From Vicinamibacterales bacterium (GTDB taxonomy: Bacteria > Acidobacteriota > Vicinamibacteria > Vicinamibacterales > UBA2999), in NCBI GenBank assembly GCA_041659285.1, contig JBAZYO010000012.1:131794-195793 (forward strand): a stretch of DNA of 64,000 nt. The letters run 5' to 3'. Of the stretch, positions 15,964 to 23,875 are shown one piece after another. Positions within the stretch are counted from its first letter, which is position 1. Every line of letters starts with the position of its first letter. The position numbers and the translations under genes were made by a program. The notes under the pieces were generated by a model. That model saw only the letters and a list, made by a program, of their open reading frames with translations, was not told where the DNA came from and ran no database searches.

Positions 15964-17676
15964 ATGCGAAACTTCCTGTTCGCGATTGCCGGAGTCCTCC
16001 TGATCATGACCACCTCGTCCGCTCAACAGATATCCGCCGGCGATCGGCCCTCGGGCAACATTCGCGGCACCCGGTCGCCGGCCGTGGGACGCCACGGCAT
16101 GATCGCCACCAGCCAGTCACTCGCCTCCGCCGCGGGACTCAAGGTGCTGCAGGACGGCGGCAACGCCATCGACGCGGCCGTCACCGCCGCCGCAGTGCTC
16201 GCCGTCGTCGAGCCGAGCATGAACGGCATTGGCGGCGACCTGCTGGCGATCGTCTACGACGCGAAGACCAGGAAGGTCTACGGGCTCGACTCGACCGGCC
16301 GGTCCGCCTACGCCGCCACGCCGGAAGAGTTCGCCAAGCGCGGCCTGAAGGACATGCCGGGCAACGGGCCGTTGACCGTTGATGTCCCGGGTGTCGTCGA
16401 GGGCTGGCACCAGCTCCTTACGCGCTTCGGCACCATCTCGATGGCCAAGGCAGTTGCGCCCGCCATCACGCACGCGCGCGACGGCTTCCCGGTTGCCGAG
16501 CTGATGGCCAACGAGTGGACGGCCAACGAGAAACTGCTGGCGCGCGACCCGGCCACGGCGGCGACCTTCCTGCCGAACGGCAAGCCGCTCGCGCAAGGCG
16601 ACATCTTCGCCAACCCGCGGCTGGCGCGCAGCCTCGAGCTGATCGCGAAGGAAGGGCGCGACGCCTTCTACAAGGGCGCCCTCGCCCGCGCGATTGTCGC
16701 CGACCTCAAGGCCCGGAACGGCTTGCTCGAGATGCGCGACTTCGCGGAGCACAAGGCCGACTGGGTGGATCCGATCGGCGTCAACTACCGCGGCTACGAC
16801 GTCATGGAGATGCCGCCGAGCACGCAGGGTTTCGTCGCGCTCGAGATGCTGAACATCATGGAAGGCTTCGGCATCAAGGCCATGGGCCACAACTCGGCCG
16901 ACTACCTCCACGTGGTGACCGAGGCGAAACGGATTGCGTTTGCGGATCGCGGCGCCTACCTGGCCGACCGCGATCACATGGCCAAGGACATCCTGAAGAC
17001 ACTGCTCTCGAAGGACTACGCCGCCACCCGCCGCAAGGAGATCGACATGGCGAAGGCGGCGAAGAGCTACGCGCCAGGCACGCCGGCAGGCGCGGGCCGG
17101 CCCACGCAGGACTTCGCCGGCCGCGATCTCGGCGACACCATCTACCTGACGGCCGCCGACAGCGAAGGCAACGTCGTGTCGTTCATCCAGTCGCTGTTCA
17201 GCGCCTTCGGCGCGGGCTTCGTCGCGGGAGAAACCGGCATCACGCTGCACAACCGCGGCTCCGGTTTCGTGCTGACACCGGGCCATCCGAATCAGATCGG
17301 TCCGCACAAGCGTCCGCTGCACACGCTGGTGCCGGCGATGATCATGAAGGACGGCAAGCCGTGGGTGGCGTTCGGCGTGATGGGCGGCGACAACCAGGCC
17401 CAGGCGCACGCGCAAGTGGTGGCAAACTTCGTCGATTTCGGCATGCACGTGCAGGAAGCCGGCGACGCCGCCCGCATGCGCCACATGGGGAATCGGCTCG
17501 CGCTGGAGAGCGGAATCGGCGCCGACGTGCGCAAGGCGCTCGAAGCCAGGGGCCACACGGTGTCGGACGGCCGCGGCGCCATGGGCGGTTACCAAGCGAT
17601 TTTCATCGATCCGAAGACGGGCGTGATGCTTGGCGGATCCGACCTCCGGAAGGACGGACTTGCGATAGGTTGGTAG
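15964..17676 (+). CDS. ggt: Gamma-glutamyltransferase (secreted)
   Basis: A ~570-residue member of the gamma-glutamyltranspeptidase family with a signal peptide (MRNFLFAIAGVLLIMTTSSAQ). It keeps the N-terminal core ATSQSLASAAGLKVLQDGGNAIDAAVTAA and the NGIGGD motif. The autocleavage site normally reads DTTH; here it is GDTIYLTAADSEGNVVSF, where the first Thr would be the catalytic nucleophile but the second is Ile. It is therefore a periplasmic Ntn hydrolase, with glutathione or gamma-glutamyl substrates possible but not certain. A second family member lies at 37034-38857. Confidence 0.87.
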   Translation: MRNFLFAIAGVLLIMTTSSAQQISAGDRPSGNIRGTRSPAVGRHGMIATSQSLASAAGLKVLQDGGNAIDAAVTAAAVLAVVEPSMNGIGGDLLAIVYDAKTRKVYGLDSTGRSAYAATPEEFAKRGLKDMPGNGPLTVDVPGVVEGWHQLLTRFGTISMAKAVAPAITHARDGFPVAELMANEWTANEKLLARDPATAATFLPNGKPLAQGDIFANPRLARSLELIAKEGRDAFYKGALARAIVADLKARNGLLEMRDFAEHKADWVDPIGVNYRGYDVMEMPPSTQGFVALEMLNIMEGFGIKAMGHNSADYLHVVTEAKRIAFADRGAYLADRDHMAKDILKTLLSKDYAATRRKEIDMAKAAKSYAPGTPAGAGRPTQDFAGRDLGDTIYLTAADSEGNVVSFIQSLFSAFGAGFVAGETGITLHNRGSGFVLTPGHPNQIGPHKRPLHTLVPAMIMKDGKPWVAFGVMGGDNQAQAHAQVVANFVDFGMHVQEAGDAARMRHMGNRLALESGIGADVRKALEARGHTVSDGRGAMGGYQAIFIDPKTGVMLGGSDLRKDGLAIGW

Positions 17677-17695
17677 GAGACACTAAGGAGGACTT

Positions 17696-18367
17696 ATGCG
17701 TTTCCTACGAGCTACCGGCCTCATCGCCCTGATCGTGTTCACCGCCGCCGCGTGCGGGAAGTCTGAAGCCGAGAAACAGGGCGAGCAGGCCGCCGCGGAC
17801 ATGAAGAAGGCCGCCGAGGCCGTCACCCAGGCGCAGCAGCAGGGCGGGGACACCGCGAAGGGGATGGCCGACATGGCGAAGGCCATGCAGGGCATGGCCG
17901 CGGCGGTGAGCGGCGGCGACGGCAAGCCGATCGATCCCGTCTCCGGCGACGCGCTCAAGGGCACGCTGCCGTCGGTGTCGGGGTGGCAGATGGAAGACCC
18001 GCGCACGGAGCGGATGACCTCGCCCATCGCCTACTCGCAGGCCGAAACCGAATACAAGAAAGGCGACGCCGAAATCGAAGTGAAGGTCGTGGACACCGGC
18101 TACTCGCAAATGCTGATCGCGCCGTGGTCGATGTTTCTCGCCAGCGGCTTCAGCCGCGAAACCAGCGAGGGCTACGAGAAGGCCACTAGTGTGGCCGGCA
18201 ACCCCGGCTTCGAGCGCTGGGAGAAGGACGACAAGCACGGCGAGCTGAACGTGTTCGTCGGCAAGCGCTTCCTGGTGACGATTGAAGGGCGGGAACTCGC
18301 CGACACCAAGGTTCTGCACGAGTTCGCGTCGAAGATGGATTTCAGCAAGATCGCCGGCCTGAAATAA
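17696..18367 (+). CDS. Putative lipoprotein with helical N-terminal region
   Basis: A 223-residue protein preceded by a strong ribosome-binding site (aaggagg). The N-terminus (FLRATGLIALIVFTAAAC) resembles a lipoprotein signal, followed by an Ala/Gln/Lys-rich helical stretch (residues ~22-65) likely to be coiled coil, and a C-terminal globular part (LPSVSGWQMEDPRTERMTS ... FVGKRFLVTIEGRELADTKVL). No family recognised with confidence. It begins 19 bp after the gamma-glutamyltransferase stop, so the two are probably one operon ended by the hairpin at 18375. Confidence 0.7.
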   Translation: MRFLRATGLIALIVFTAAACGKSEAEKQGEQAAADMKKAAEAVTQAQQQGGDTAKGMADMAKAMQGMAAAVSGGDGKPIDPVSGDALKGTLPSVSGWQMEDPRTERMTSPIAYSQAETEYKKGDAEIEVKVVDTGYSQMLIAPWSMFLASGFSRETSEGYEKATSVAGNPGFERWEKDDKHGELNVFVGKRFLVTIEGRELADTKVLHEFASKMDFSKIAGLK

Positions 18368-18374
18368 TCACCCT

Positions 18375-18403
18375 GTAGGGCACCCCTTAAAGGGGTGCCC
18401 TAC
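18375..18403. terminator. Perfect 12-bp hairpin between convergent genes
   Basis: GTAGGGCACCCC and GGGGTGCCCTAC pair perfectly around TTAAA. It sits 7 bp after one stop codon and 7 bp before the opposing gene's stop, so it can end transcription in both directions. Confidence 0.75.
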
Positions 18404-18410
18404 AATCGAA

Positions 18411-19430
18411 CTACAACCTGAACCCCGCCTTCAGCGGATCCTCGCCGTCGATGAGGAACGTGTGCTCGCCGGTGATCCACGCCGAGCCCTCGATTTCCGG
18501 GACAATCGCGGCACGCTCACCCACCATCACACGATCGACCACCCGGCCCCTGAACGTGGTGCCGACGATACTCTCATGCACGAACGGCACATCGTCCAGG
18601 AGCAGGCCCATGTCGTTGAGCACGGCCATGACGGCGGCGGTACCGGTCCCGCACGGGGAGCGATCGACCTCCGCGTCGGCGAAGACGGTGACGTTGCGCA
18701 AGTGCGCGTCGGGCAGCTGTGACGGCGCCGTGAAGATCGTGCCGTAGATGCCCTCGAGGCCGGCATCGTTCGGGTGGACGACGCGGCGCAGCCGCTCCAC
18801 TTCGCGGGCGATCACCATGCCAAGCTTCCGCAGTTCCGGCAGGTGCGCGGCGTCGATCGGCACGCCCGCGGCCTCGGCATCCACGATCGCGTAGAAGGCG
18901 CCGCCAAAGGCGATGTCCACGGGGATCTTCCGGGAGCCGACCGGCACCAGCACGGAAGGCTCGAACACGAACGACGGCACGTTGCGGAAGGCGACCGACT
19001 CCACGCGGACGGCGTCGCCGTGATGCGCCAGGTGGGCGCGCGCTTCGACGCGGCCCGCGGGCGTGTCGTAGCGCACCTCCACCGTGGCCGGCTTGCCTTC
19101 CTGCTTCGACCAGATCAGGCCACGCTCGATCGCGATGGTGGTGACCGCGATGATGCCGTGGCCGCACATCGTGCTCCAGCCCTCGTTGTGCATGAACAGG
19201 ATGCCGGCGTGCGCGTCGCGCGTGGCCGGCTCGGTCAGCAACGCGCCGTACATGTCGGTGTGCCCGCGCGGCTCGAGCATGACCGACTTGCGCAGGTGGT
19301 CGAGCCGTTTCATGGCCCAGGCCCGCTTCTCCAGCATGGTCCGGCCTTCGGGACTGGGGAGACCCTCAATCACCAGCCGGAGCGGCTCGCCGGCGGCGTG
19401 CGCGTCGATGGATTTGATGCGGTGAATCAA
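18411..19430 (-). CDS. Proline racemase-family enzyme (hydroxyproline epimerase-like)
   Basis: A ~339-residue member of the proline racemase family. Both catalytic cysteines are present: MCGHG (with GHG) and DRSPCGTGT, so it should racemise or epimerise rather than dehydrate, as 4-hydroxyproline 2-epimerase or proline racemase does. The likely start is the TTG at 19430 (LIHRIKSIDAHAAGEPLRL); the frame stays open to a GTG at 19487, but that part is the arm of the cloverleaf repeat. With the ornithine cyclodeaminase-family gene at 20310 it suggests a proline/hydroxyproline catabolic group; this is inference from context. Confidence 0.85.
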   Translation of the reverse strand: MIHRIKSIDAHAAGEPLRLVIEGLPSPEGRTMLEKRAWAMKRLDHLRKSVMLEPRGHTDMYGALLTEPATRDAHAGILFMHNEGWSTMCGHGIIAVTTIAIERGLIWSKQEGKPATVEVRYDTPAGRVEARAHLAHHGDAVRVESVAFRNVPSFVFEPSVLVPVGSRKIPVDIAFGGAFYAIVDAEAAGVPIDAAHLPELRKLGMVIAREVERLRRVVHPNDAGLEGIYGTIFTAPSQLPDAHLRNVTVFADAEVDRSPCGTGTAAVMAVLNDMGLLLDDVPFVHESIVGTTFRGRVVDRVMVGERAAIVPEIEGSAWITGEHTFLIDGEDPLKAGFRL

Positions 19431-19469
19431 CGCCGATGAGTTTATCCGCAGACGCCGATTTCTGAGTAC

Positions 19470-19725
19470 CAGGGCCACAGATGACACAGATGACGCAGAT
19501 TCACGTTGGCCACGGCGACTCAGAGACTCCGAGAAGACCCTGCCCGTTCAACCTGGCCGGCCGGAGGCCGGCCCGCGGCAGTGGGGCAGTCCACGAGAAA
19601 TGAGTGGGCAACGCAACAGACCCTCCCACTCATTTCGTCGTGGACTGCCCCACTGCCAGCGGCGCCAACGGCGCCGCGTTGAACGGGCCACGGCATCTGC
19701 GTTATCTGTGTCATCTGCGGCCCTG
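19470..19725. repeat. Cloverleaf-forming intergenic element, copy 1
   Basis: Outer arms 19470-19500 and 19695-19725 are complementary with two mismatches in 31 and contain the ACAGATGACACAGAT motif. Inside, a 10-bp stem CCCGTTCAAC (19543-19552) / GTTGAACGGG (19678-19687) closes three hairpins: GGCCGGCC-GGA-GGCCGGCC (19555-19573), a central stem of 32/33 bases (19577-19608 with 19625-19657; one 1-nt bulge), and GCGGCGCC-AAC-GGCGCCGC (19659-19677). Copy 2 at 61830-62071 has the same geometry with different paired sequences. Confidence 0.88.
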
Positions 19726-19749
19726 ATATTGGAGAATCGGTGTCGCCGC

Positions 19750-20291
19750 ATGCGCGCGTACTACTCGGACCACTTCGTCCTGCCGCTGCCGGACGGCCAC
19801 AAGTTCCCCATGGCCAAGTACTCGCGCCTGCGCGAGCGCATCCTGGCGGAAGACATCATCGCGCCGGACCGGCTTCACGAGGCGCCGCTGGCCTCATGGG
19901 AGGATCTACGGCTGGTCCACGAGTCCGCCTACGTGGATGCCGTCGCCAACGGCACGGTGCCGCCTGACATCCAACGCCGCATCGGCTTCCCCTGGTCACC
20001 GCCGATGGTCGAACGCGCGCGCCGGTCGGTGGGCGCCACCATTGCCGCGGCGAGGGGTTCTGCGTGTTCAACGATGTGGCCGGCGCCGACCCGTACGAAG
20101 GGGATCGCCTCGGCCGGCTCAAGCTCACCATTGACGGACTGCGTCAACGGGACGAGATGGTCGTCGGCGCCTGTCGCCGCGCCGGACTTCCTCTTGCCGT
20201 TTCGATGAGCGGCGGCTACGCTCCCGACATCGACGCCATCGTTACCATTCACGCCAACACCATTCGGACCGCGGCTCGCCCTGAGCGGTAG
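19750..20291 (+). pseudogene. Histone deacetylase-family gene with internal deletions
   Basis: From the ATG at 19750 the frame reads MRAYYSDHFVLPLPDGHKFP ... IGFPWSPPMVERARRSVGATIAAARG, the start of a class II-like deacetylase. The frame is then lost near 20055, and in another frame appears EGFCVFNDV joined directly to AGADPYEGDRLGRLKLT ... YAPDIDAIVTIHANTIRTA, the family's C-terminal part. The ~100 residues normally between them, with the DxH and other zinc ligands (LDVHQGNGT region), are absent. Two deletions, one with a frameshift, have therefore removed the active site. Total remaining length is ~540 bp against ~900 for a complete gene. Confidence 0.85.
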
Positions 20292-20309
20292 CCGACGAGC
20301 ACAACTTTC

Positions 20310-21299
20310 ATGGCACAACACTTTCGCCTCCTGACCGAACAGCAAGTCCAGTCCCTCCTGCCCATGGGCGACCTCATCACTGCCATGGAGGCGGCGCTCG
20401 CGCGCTTTTCCGCGGGTGAGGTGCTGCAGCCGGTGAGGACGGTGCTCACCGTCGGACCAACCAAGGCCTACTTCGGGTTGATGCCGGCGTACGTCCCGAA
20501 TCCAGGCACCTTGGGCGCCAAGCTGGTCACGGTGTTTGCGGATAACCCGGCGAAGCAGTTGCCGTCGCACCTCGCCACCATCCTGTTGCTGGATCCGGAA
20601 ACAGGCGCACTGCTGGCGCTGATGGACGGCCGCTACATCACCGAGGCCCGCACCGCGGCGGTGTCGGCAGTGTCGGCGCGGTTCCTCGCCAAGCGCGATG
20701 CCTCGACGATGGCGATCATCGGCACCGGCGTGCAGGCCCGCAGCCACCTCGAAGCCTTCGCGGAAGTGCGCCAGCTGAAGGACGTGCGGGTGTGGTCGCC
20801 GCAGGCGCGGAGCCGCGAACGCTTTGTCAGCGACATGAGCGGACACGTCGCGGCCGCCATTCGTGCCGCCGGCACGGCTGAAGAGGCGGTGCGCGGCGCC
20901 GACCTGATCGTGCTCGTCACCTCGTCCCCCACTCCGGTGATCGAAGATGCGTGGGTCGGGGCCGGCGCGCACGTGGTTTCGGTAGGCGCGTGCCGTCCCG
21001 ACCAGCGGGAGATGCCGCCGGCGCTGGTGGCGCGCGCGCGCCTCTACGTGGACTCGCGGGCCGCGGCCCTCGTCGAATCCGGAGACGTGGTGATCGGCAT
21101 CGCCGACGGGCTGTTCAACCCCGCGCACATCCGCGGCGAACTCGGTGAACTGGTCCTCGGCCGCGCGGAAGGCCGCCGCACAGACGATGACGTGACCATC
21201 TTCAAATCCCTGGGGATGGCGGTGGAAGACGTGGTGGCCGCGGACCTGGTGCTCCGCCGCGCCGCGGAAACCGGAGCGGGAACGGAGTTGACCTTATGA
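20310..21299 (+). CDS. Ornithine cyclodeaminase/mu-crystallin family enzyme
   Basis: A 329-residue protein of the ornithine cyclodeaminase/mu-crystallin family. It has the substrate-side GRYITEARTAAVSAVSARFL segment, the NAD(P) Rossmann motif IIGTGVQARSHLEAF, and VSVGACRPDQREMP. Family members act as ornithine or alanine dehydrogenases, or as delta-1-pyrroline-2-carboxylate reductases in hydroxyproline degradation. Proximity to a proline racemase-family gene favours the last activity, but the sequence alone does not decide. Cytoplasmic. Confidence 0.85.
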   Translation: MAQHFRLLTEQQVQSLLPMGDLITAMEAALARFSAGEVLQPVRTVLTVGPTKAYFGLMPAYVPNPGTLGAKLVTVFADNPAKQLPSHLATILLLDPETGALLALMDGRYITEARTAAVSAVSARFLAKRDASTMAIIGTGVQARSHLEAFAEVRQLKDVRVWSPQARSRERFVSDMSGHVAAAIRAAGTAEEAVRGADLIVLVTSSPTPVIEDAWVGAGAHVVSVGACRPDQREMPPALVARARLYVDSRAAALVESGDVVIGIADGLFNPAHIRGELGELVLGRAEGRRTDDDVTIFKSLGMAVEDVVAADLVLRRAAETGAGTELTL

Positions 21300-21811
21300 G
21301 CGAGATGAACGACGCGCCCCGGAAGCCAAAGCGGAAATGGATCCCGATCGTCGTCGGTGTCCTGTTCCTGCTGTTCGTGCTCGGCGTCGGCGCCGTGGTT
21401 TTCACCGCCGCCTGGTTCCGCAACCACATGGAGGTCGCCGCGACCACCGACATGGACGCGACGAAGGCCTTCGACGAGGTCAAGGCCCGCTTCCCCGGCC
21501 AGCCGCTCTTCGAGTTCCGTGACGGCGAGCCGAAGGCCCTGGAGGTGCCGGCCGGGCCCGCATCAACGGTCAGCCTGACCACGCTGCACATCCTGGCGTT
21601 CGACGATGACGAAGGCCAACTGGCGCGCATCGAAGTGCCGTTCTGGATCCTGCGGCTGAAGTCGGGGCCGATCGCGTTCAGTTCCTGGGCCTCGGGATTT
21701 AACGATGAGCGGGTCAAGCTGCGGGTGGAAGACATCGAGCGGCGCGGACCGGGCATCGTGCTCGACATGACGCAGCCGCGAGAGGGCCGCGTGTTGATCT
21801 GGGCCGAATAG
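21296..21811 (+). CDS. Membrane-anchored protein of unknown function
   Basis: A 171-residue protein whose ATG overlaps the upstream stop as ATGA (21296-21299). A basic N-terminus (PRKPKRKW) precedes one transmembrane helix (about residues 18-41, IPIVVGVLFLLFVLGVGAVVFTAAWF); the outer part of ~125 residues is beta-rich (VSLTTLHILAFDDDEGQLARIEVPFWILRL). Topology suggests an inner-membrane anchored periplasmic protein. No family recognised. Translational coupling to the cyclodeaminase-family gene may be incidental. Confidence 0.65.
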   Translation: MSEMNDAPRKPKRKWIPIVVGVLFLLFVLGVGAVVFTAAWFRNHMEVAATTDMDATKAFDEVKARFPGQPLFEFRDGEPKALEVPAGPASTVSLTTLHILAFDDDEGQLARIEVPFWILRLKSGPIAFSSWASGFNDERVKLRVEDIERRGPGIVLDMTQPREGRVLIWAE

Positions 21812-21818
21812 CAGTGAG

Positions 21819-21848
21819 GCCGGGTCCCGCGCGCGCGCGGGACCCGGC
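21819..21848. terminator. Perfect 30-bp GC palindrome between convergent genes
   Basis: GCCGGGTCCCGCGCG and its exact complement form a 15+15 palindrome that can fold into a very stable hairpin. It is located 8 bp after one stop codon and 13 bp before the opposing stop, which fits a bidirectional terminator. Confidence 0.75.
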
Positions 21849-21860
21849 TCCTGTTGTGCC

Positions 21861-22427
21861 CTATTGTCCCGGCTTGCGCGGCGCCTGCGCGCGCTCGGTG
21901 GACGGCGGGACCAGGCCCTTGGCGCGCATATAGGCGGCGCCGGTGCCGTACATCTCGTTGTTGTGCGAGGTGATGCCGGCCACGATCGAACCGCGCGCGA
22001 CCTCGTTCTGCCCCTGCTTCACCATCTCGGCGACATTCGCGTCGGTCACGCCCTTGACCGCATCGTCGCAGAAGGCGTACGCGTCGGTGATGGCCTTCAC
22101 GAACTCCGCCTTGGTCTTCAGCAGTTCCTCCAGGTTCTTGCCCTGGTTCGGGTTGGCGACGCCCTTCAGCGCCGCGCAAGAGCCGTACATGCTGTTGGCC
22201 GCATGCGCGAACAGCTGGCCGAAGGCGCGCGAGTCGGCGTGCGGCTTGTAGCCGTAGTCGGCCTCCGGCATCTTCTCGGCCATCTCGGTGAGGTTGCGCT
22301 TCACGCCATCGTAGGCGCGAGTGAGGCCCTGGGCGAGGGTGATCTTCTGGGGCGGTCCGCCCATCTGCGCGAACGCGGGAGACGCCAACGTGAGAACAAC
22401 CGAAGCGATTGCGATAGAACGTGTCAT
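21861..22427 (-). CDS. Secreted DinB-like protein
   Basis: A 188-residue protein from the ATG at 22427 with a signal peptide (MTRSIAIASVVLTLASPAFAQ). The mature part is a four-helix DinB/YfiT-like domain: ITLAQGLTRAYDGVKRNLTEMAEKMPEADYGYKP, FGQLFAHAANSMYG and ITSHNNEMYGTGAAYMRAKGLVPP. The histidines in HAANS and HNNEMYG are candidate metal ligands. Most DinB proteins are cytoplasmic; exported versions with this GYKP signature appear often in Acidobacteriota (from memory). Function unknown. Confidence 0.8.
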   Translation of the reverse strand: MTRSIAIASVVLTLASPAFAQMGGPPQKITLAQGLTRAYDGVKRNLTEMAEKMPEADYGYKPHADSRAFGQLFAHAANSMYGSCAALKGVANPNQGKNLEELLKTKAEFVKAITDAYAFCDDAVKGVTDANVAEMVKQGQNEVARGSIVAGITSHNNEMYGTGAAYMRAKGLVPPSTERAQAPRKPGQ

Positions 22428-22523
22428 CGGGTTTCCAACTCCTTCGCCGGTAAGACGGCTCATGGACTGTAGCCGACCAGTCGAGGCCTTTTCAAGGGCG
22501 CTGATGACGGGGTGTCAGCCGCG

Positions 22524-23804
22524 TCAGACGTGCAGATACTTGCGCATCCTCGCCAGGAACGTCTGCTTCGCTTCCGGCGCGATGGAGGCCGCAGCGGAGG
22601 CGCGGGCCTCGTCCAGGCCGGCGCGCCGCGCCGTGACGATACTCGAGATGTGATCGAGCAGCGCCGGATCCGCCACCGCCACCGCCCGGAAATCGGCCGC
22701 GGAAATCTCGAGCGCCCGCGTGTCGTCGACGGCGCGGACGGTGGCCGTGCGGCGGTCACCGGTCAGCATCGACATCTCGCCGAAGAACCCGCCGGCGGGA
22801 ATGACCGCCACTTCCTGCCCCGACGGCTCCAGCGTGACCCGGGCGCCGCCGCTCAACAGCACGAACATCGAATCGCCGTCCGCGTCCTGGCGCACCATGG
22901 CTTCACCGGCCGCGAACAGGTGGTGCGTGGCCGCCGCGGCCAGGTGGTGACGCGCCTCAGGCGATTGGGTGCTGAACAGGTCCACCGAGGCCAGCCGCTC
23001 CGCCGCCGCCGCGACATCGGCGTCGGTGCGCACCGGCTCTTCGTCGCGCTCGTACTGGATCTGGATGGGCCATGGGATCTCGATGTTGCAGCGCCGGAAC
23101 GTGTACCAGATGTTGGTCCGCACCTGGTCGCGCGCCTGCCGATCGACGCCGTAATCCTCAATCCAGAACTGGGCGAGGTAATCGATCGACGAGCCGCCGA
23201 AGGCCTTGATCATGACCTGCGGCTCCGGCGTGCGCATCACCAGCGGCGCGTTGGCGATGGCTTCGTGGATCGCGCGCTTCACCTCGTTGGGCGGCGTCGT
23301 GTAGCTCGCGCCGACCTCCACCTCCACGCGCGTCGGCACCGTCGGTTCGGAGAAATTCAGCACCAGTTCCTTGGCAATCACGCTGTTCGGCACGACCAGG
23401 AACTGACCGGCCTTGGTGCGGAGCTTGGTGGCGCGCCAGGTGATCTCGTGCACCTGGCCCTCGCGATCGTGGACCTGCACCCAGTGCCCCACCCGGAACG
23501 GCTTCTCGATCTGGATCGCCAGGCCGGCAAACAGGTTGCCGAGGGTGTCTTGCAGCGCGAAGCCGACGACCACCGCGCCGACCGCCGACGTGGTGAGCAA
23601 CTGCTCGCGCAGCAGCATCGTGCCAATCGCGACAAAGAGCGCGATCACGGTGACGTCCTGCACGATGCCGGGGAAGCGATCGCCCGGCCGATCGTCGCGC
23701 CACTTGTTGGCCAGCAGCGTCACCACGGCGTTGACGATGGCCAGCACCAGGACCAGCCTGGCAATGGCCGACAGCAGTTCGACGTCGCCGAGCCCCTGGC
23801 GCAC
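22524..23804 (-). CDS. MscS mechanosensitive channel with cyclic nucleotide domain
   Basis: A 426-residue protein: two membrane helices (residues ~10-32 and ~46-66), the MscS pore region and beta domain (GFALQDTLGNLFAGLAIQIEKPFRVGHWVQV, then VPNSVIAKELVLNFS), and from ~290 a cyclic-nucleotide-binding domain (LFAAGEAMVRQDADGDSMFVLLSGGARVTL, FFGEMSMLTGDRRTATVRA). It should open on membrane tension and may be gated by cAMP or cGMP; an adenylate cyclase gene lies two genes upstream. In-frame sequence upstream of the GTG at 23804 encodes another hydrophobic helix (LLFSAWLLIGFVLIEAAV) without a standard start codon, so the true N-terminus may be longer or frameshifted. Confidence 0.87.
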   Translation of the reverse strand: MRQGLGDVELLSAIARLVLVLAIVNAVVTLLANKWRDDRPGDRFPGIVQDVTVIALFVAIGTMLLREQLLTTSAVGAVVVGFALQDTLGNLFAGLAIQIEKPFRVGHWVQVHDREGQVHEITWRATKLRTKAGQFLVVPNSVIAKELVLNFSEPTVPTRVEVEVGASYTTPPNEVKRAIHEAIANAPLVMRTPEPQVMIKAFGGSSIDYLAQFWIEDYGVDRQARDQVRTNIWYTFRRCNIEIPWPIQIQYERDEEPVRTDADVAAAAERLASVDLFSTQSPEARHHLAAAATHHLFAAGEAMVRQDADGDSMFVLLSGGARVTLEPSGQEVAVIPAGGFFGEMSMLTGDRRTATVRAVDDTRALEISAADFRAVAVADPALLDHISSIVTARRAGLDEARASAAASIAPEAKQTFLARMRKYLHV

Positions 23805-23875
23805 GGCGGCCTCGATCAGGACGAAGCCGATCAGCAGCCAGGCCGAAAACAGCAGCCGGCCGCGAACATAGCGGC

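Noticed and set aside
19470..19725. Integron attC site or retron msr-msd
   Set aside because: No integrase or reverse transcriptase gene is in the window, the R-box/L-box pattern of attC is missing, and the four-way symmetric geometry does not match either.
19600..19749. N-terminal extension of the deacetylase frame
   Set aside because: The extension is the right half of the cloverleaf element; family homology begins at the ATG at 19750.
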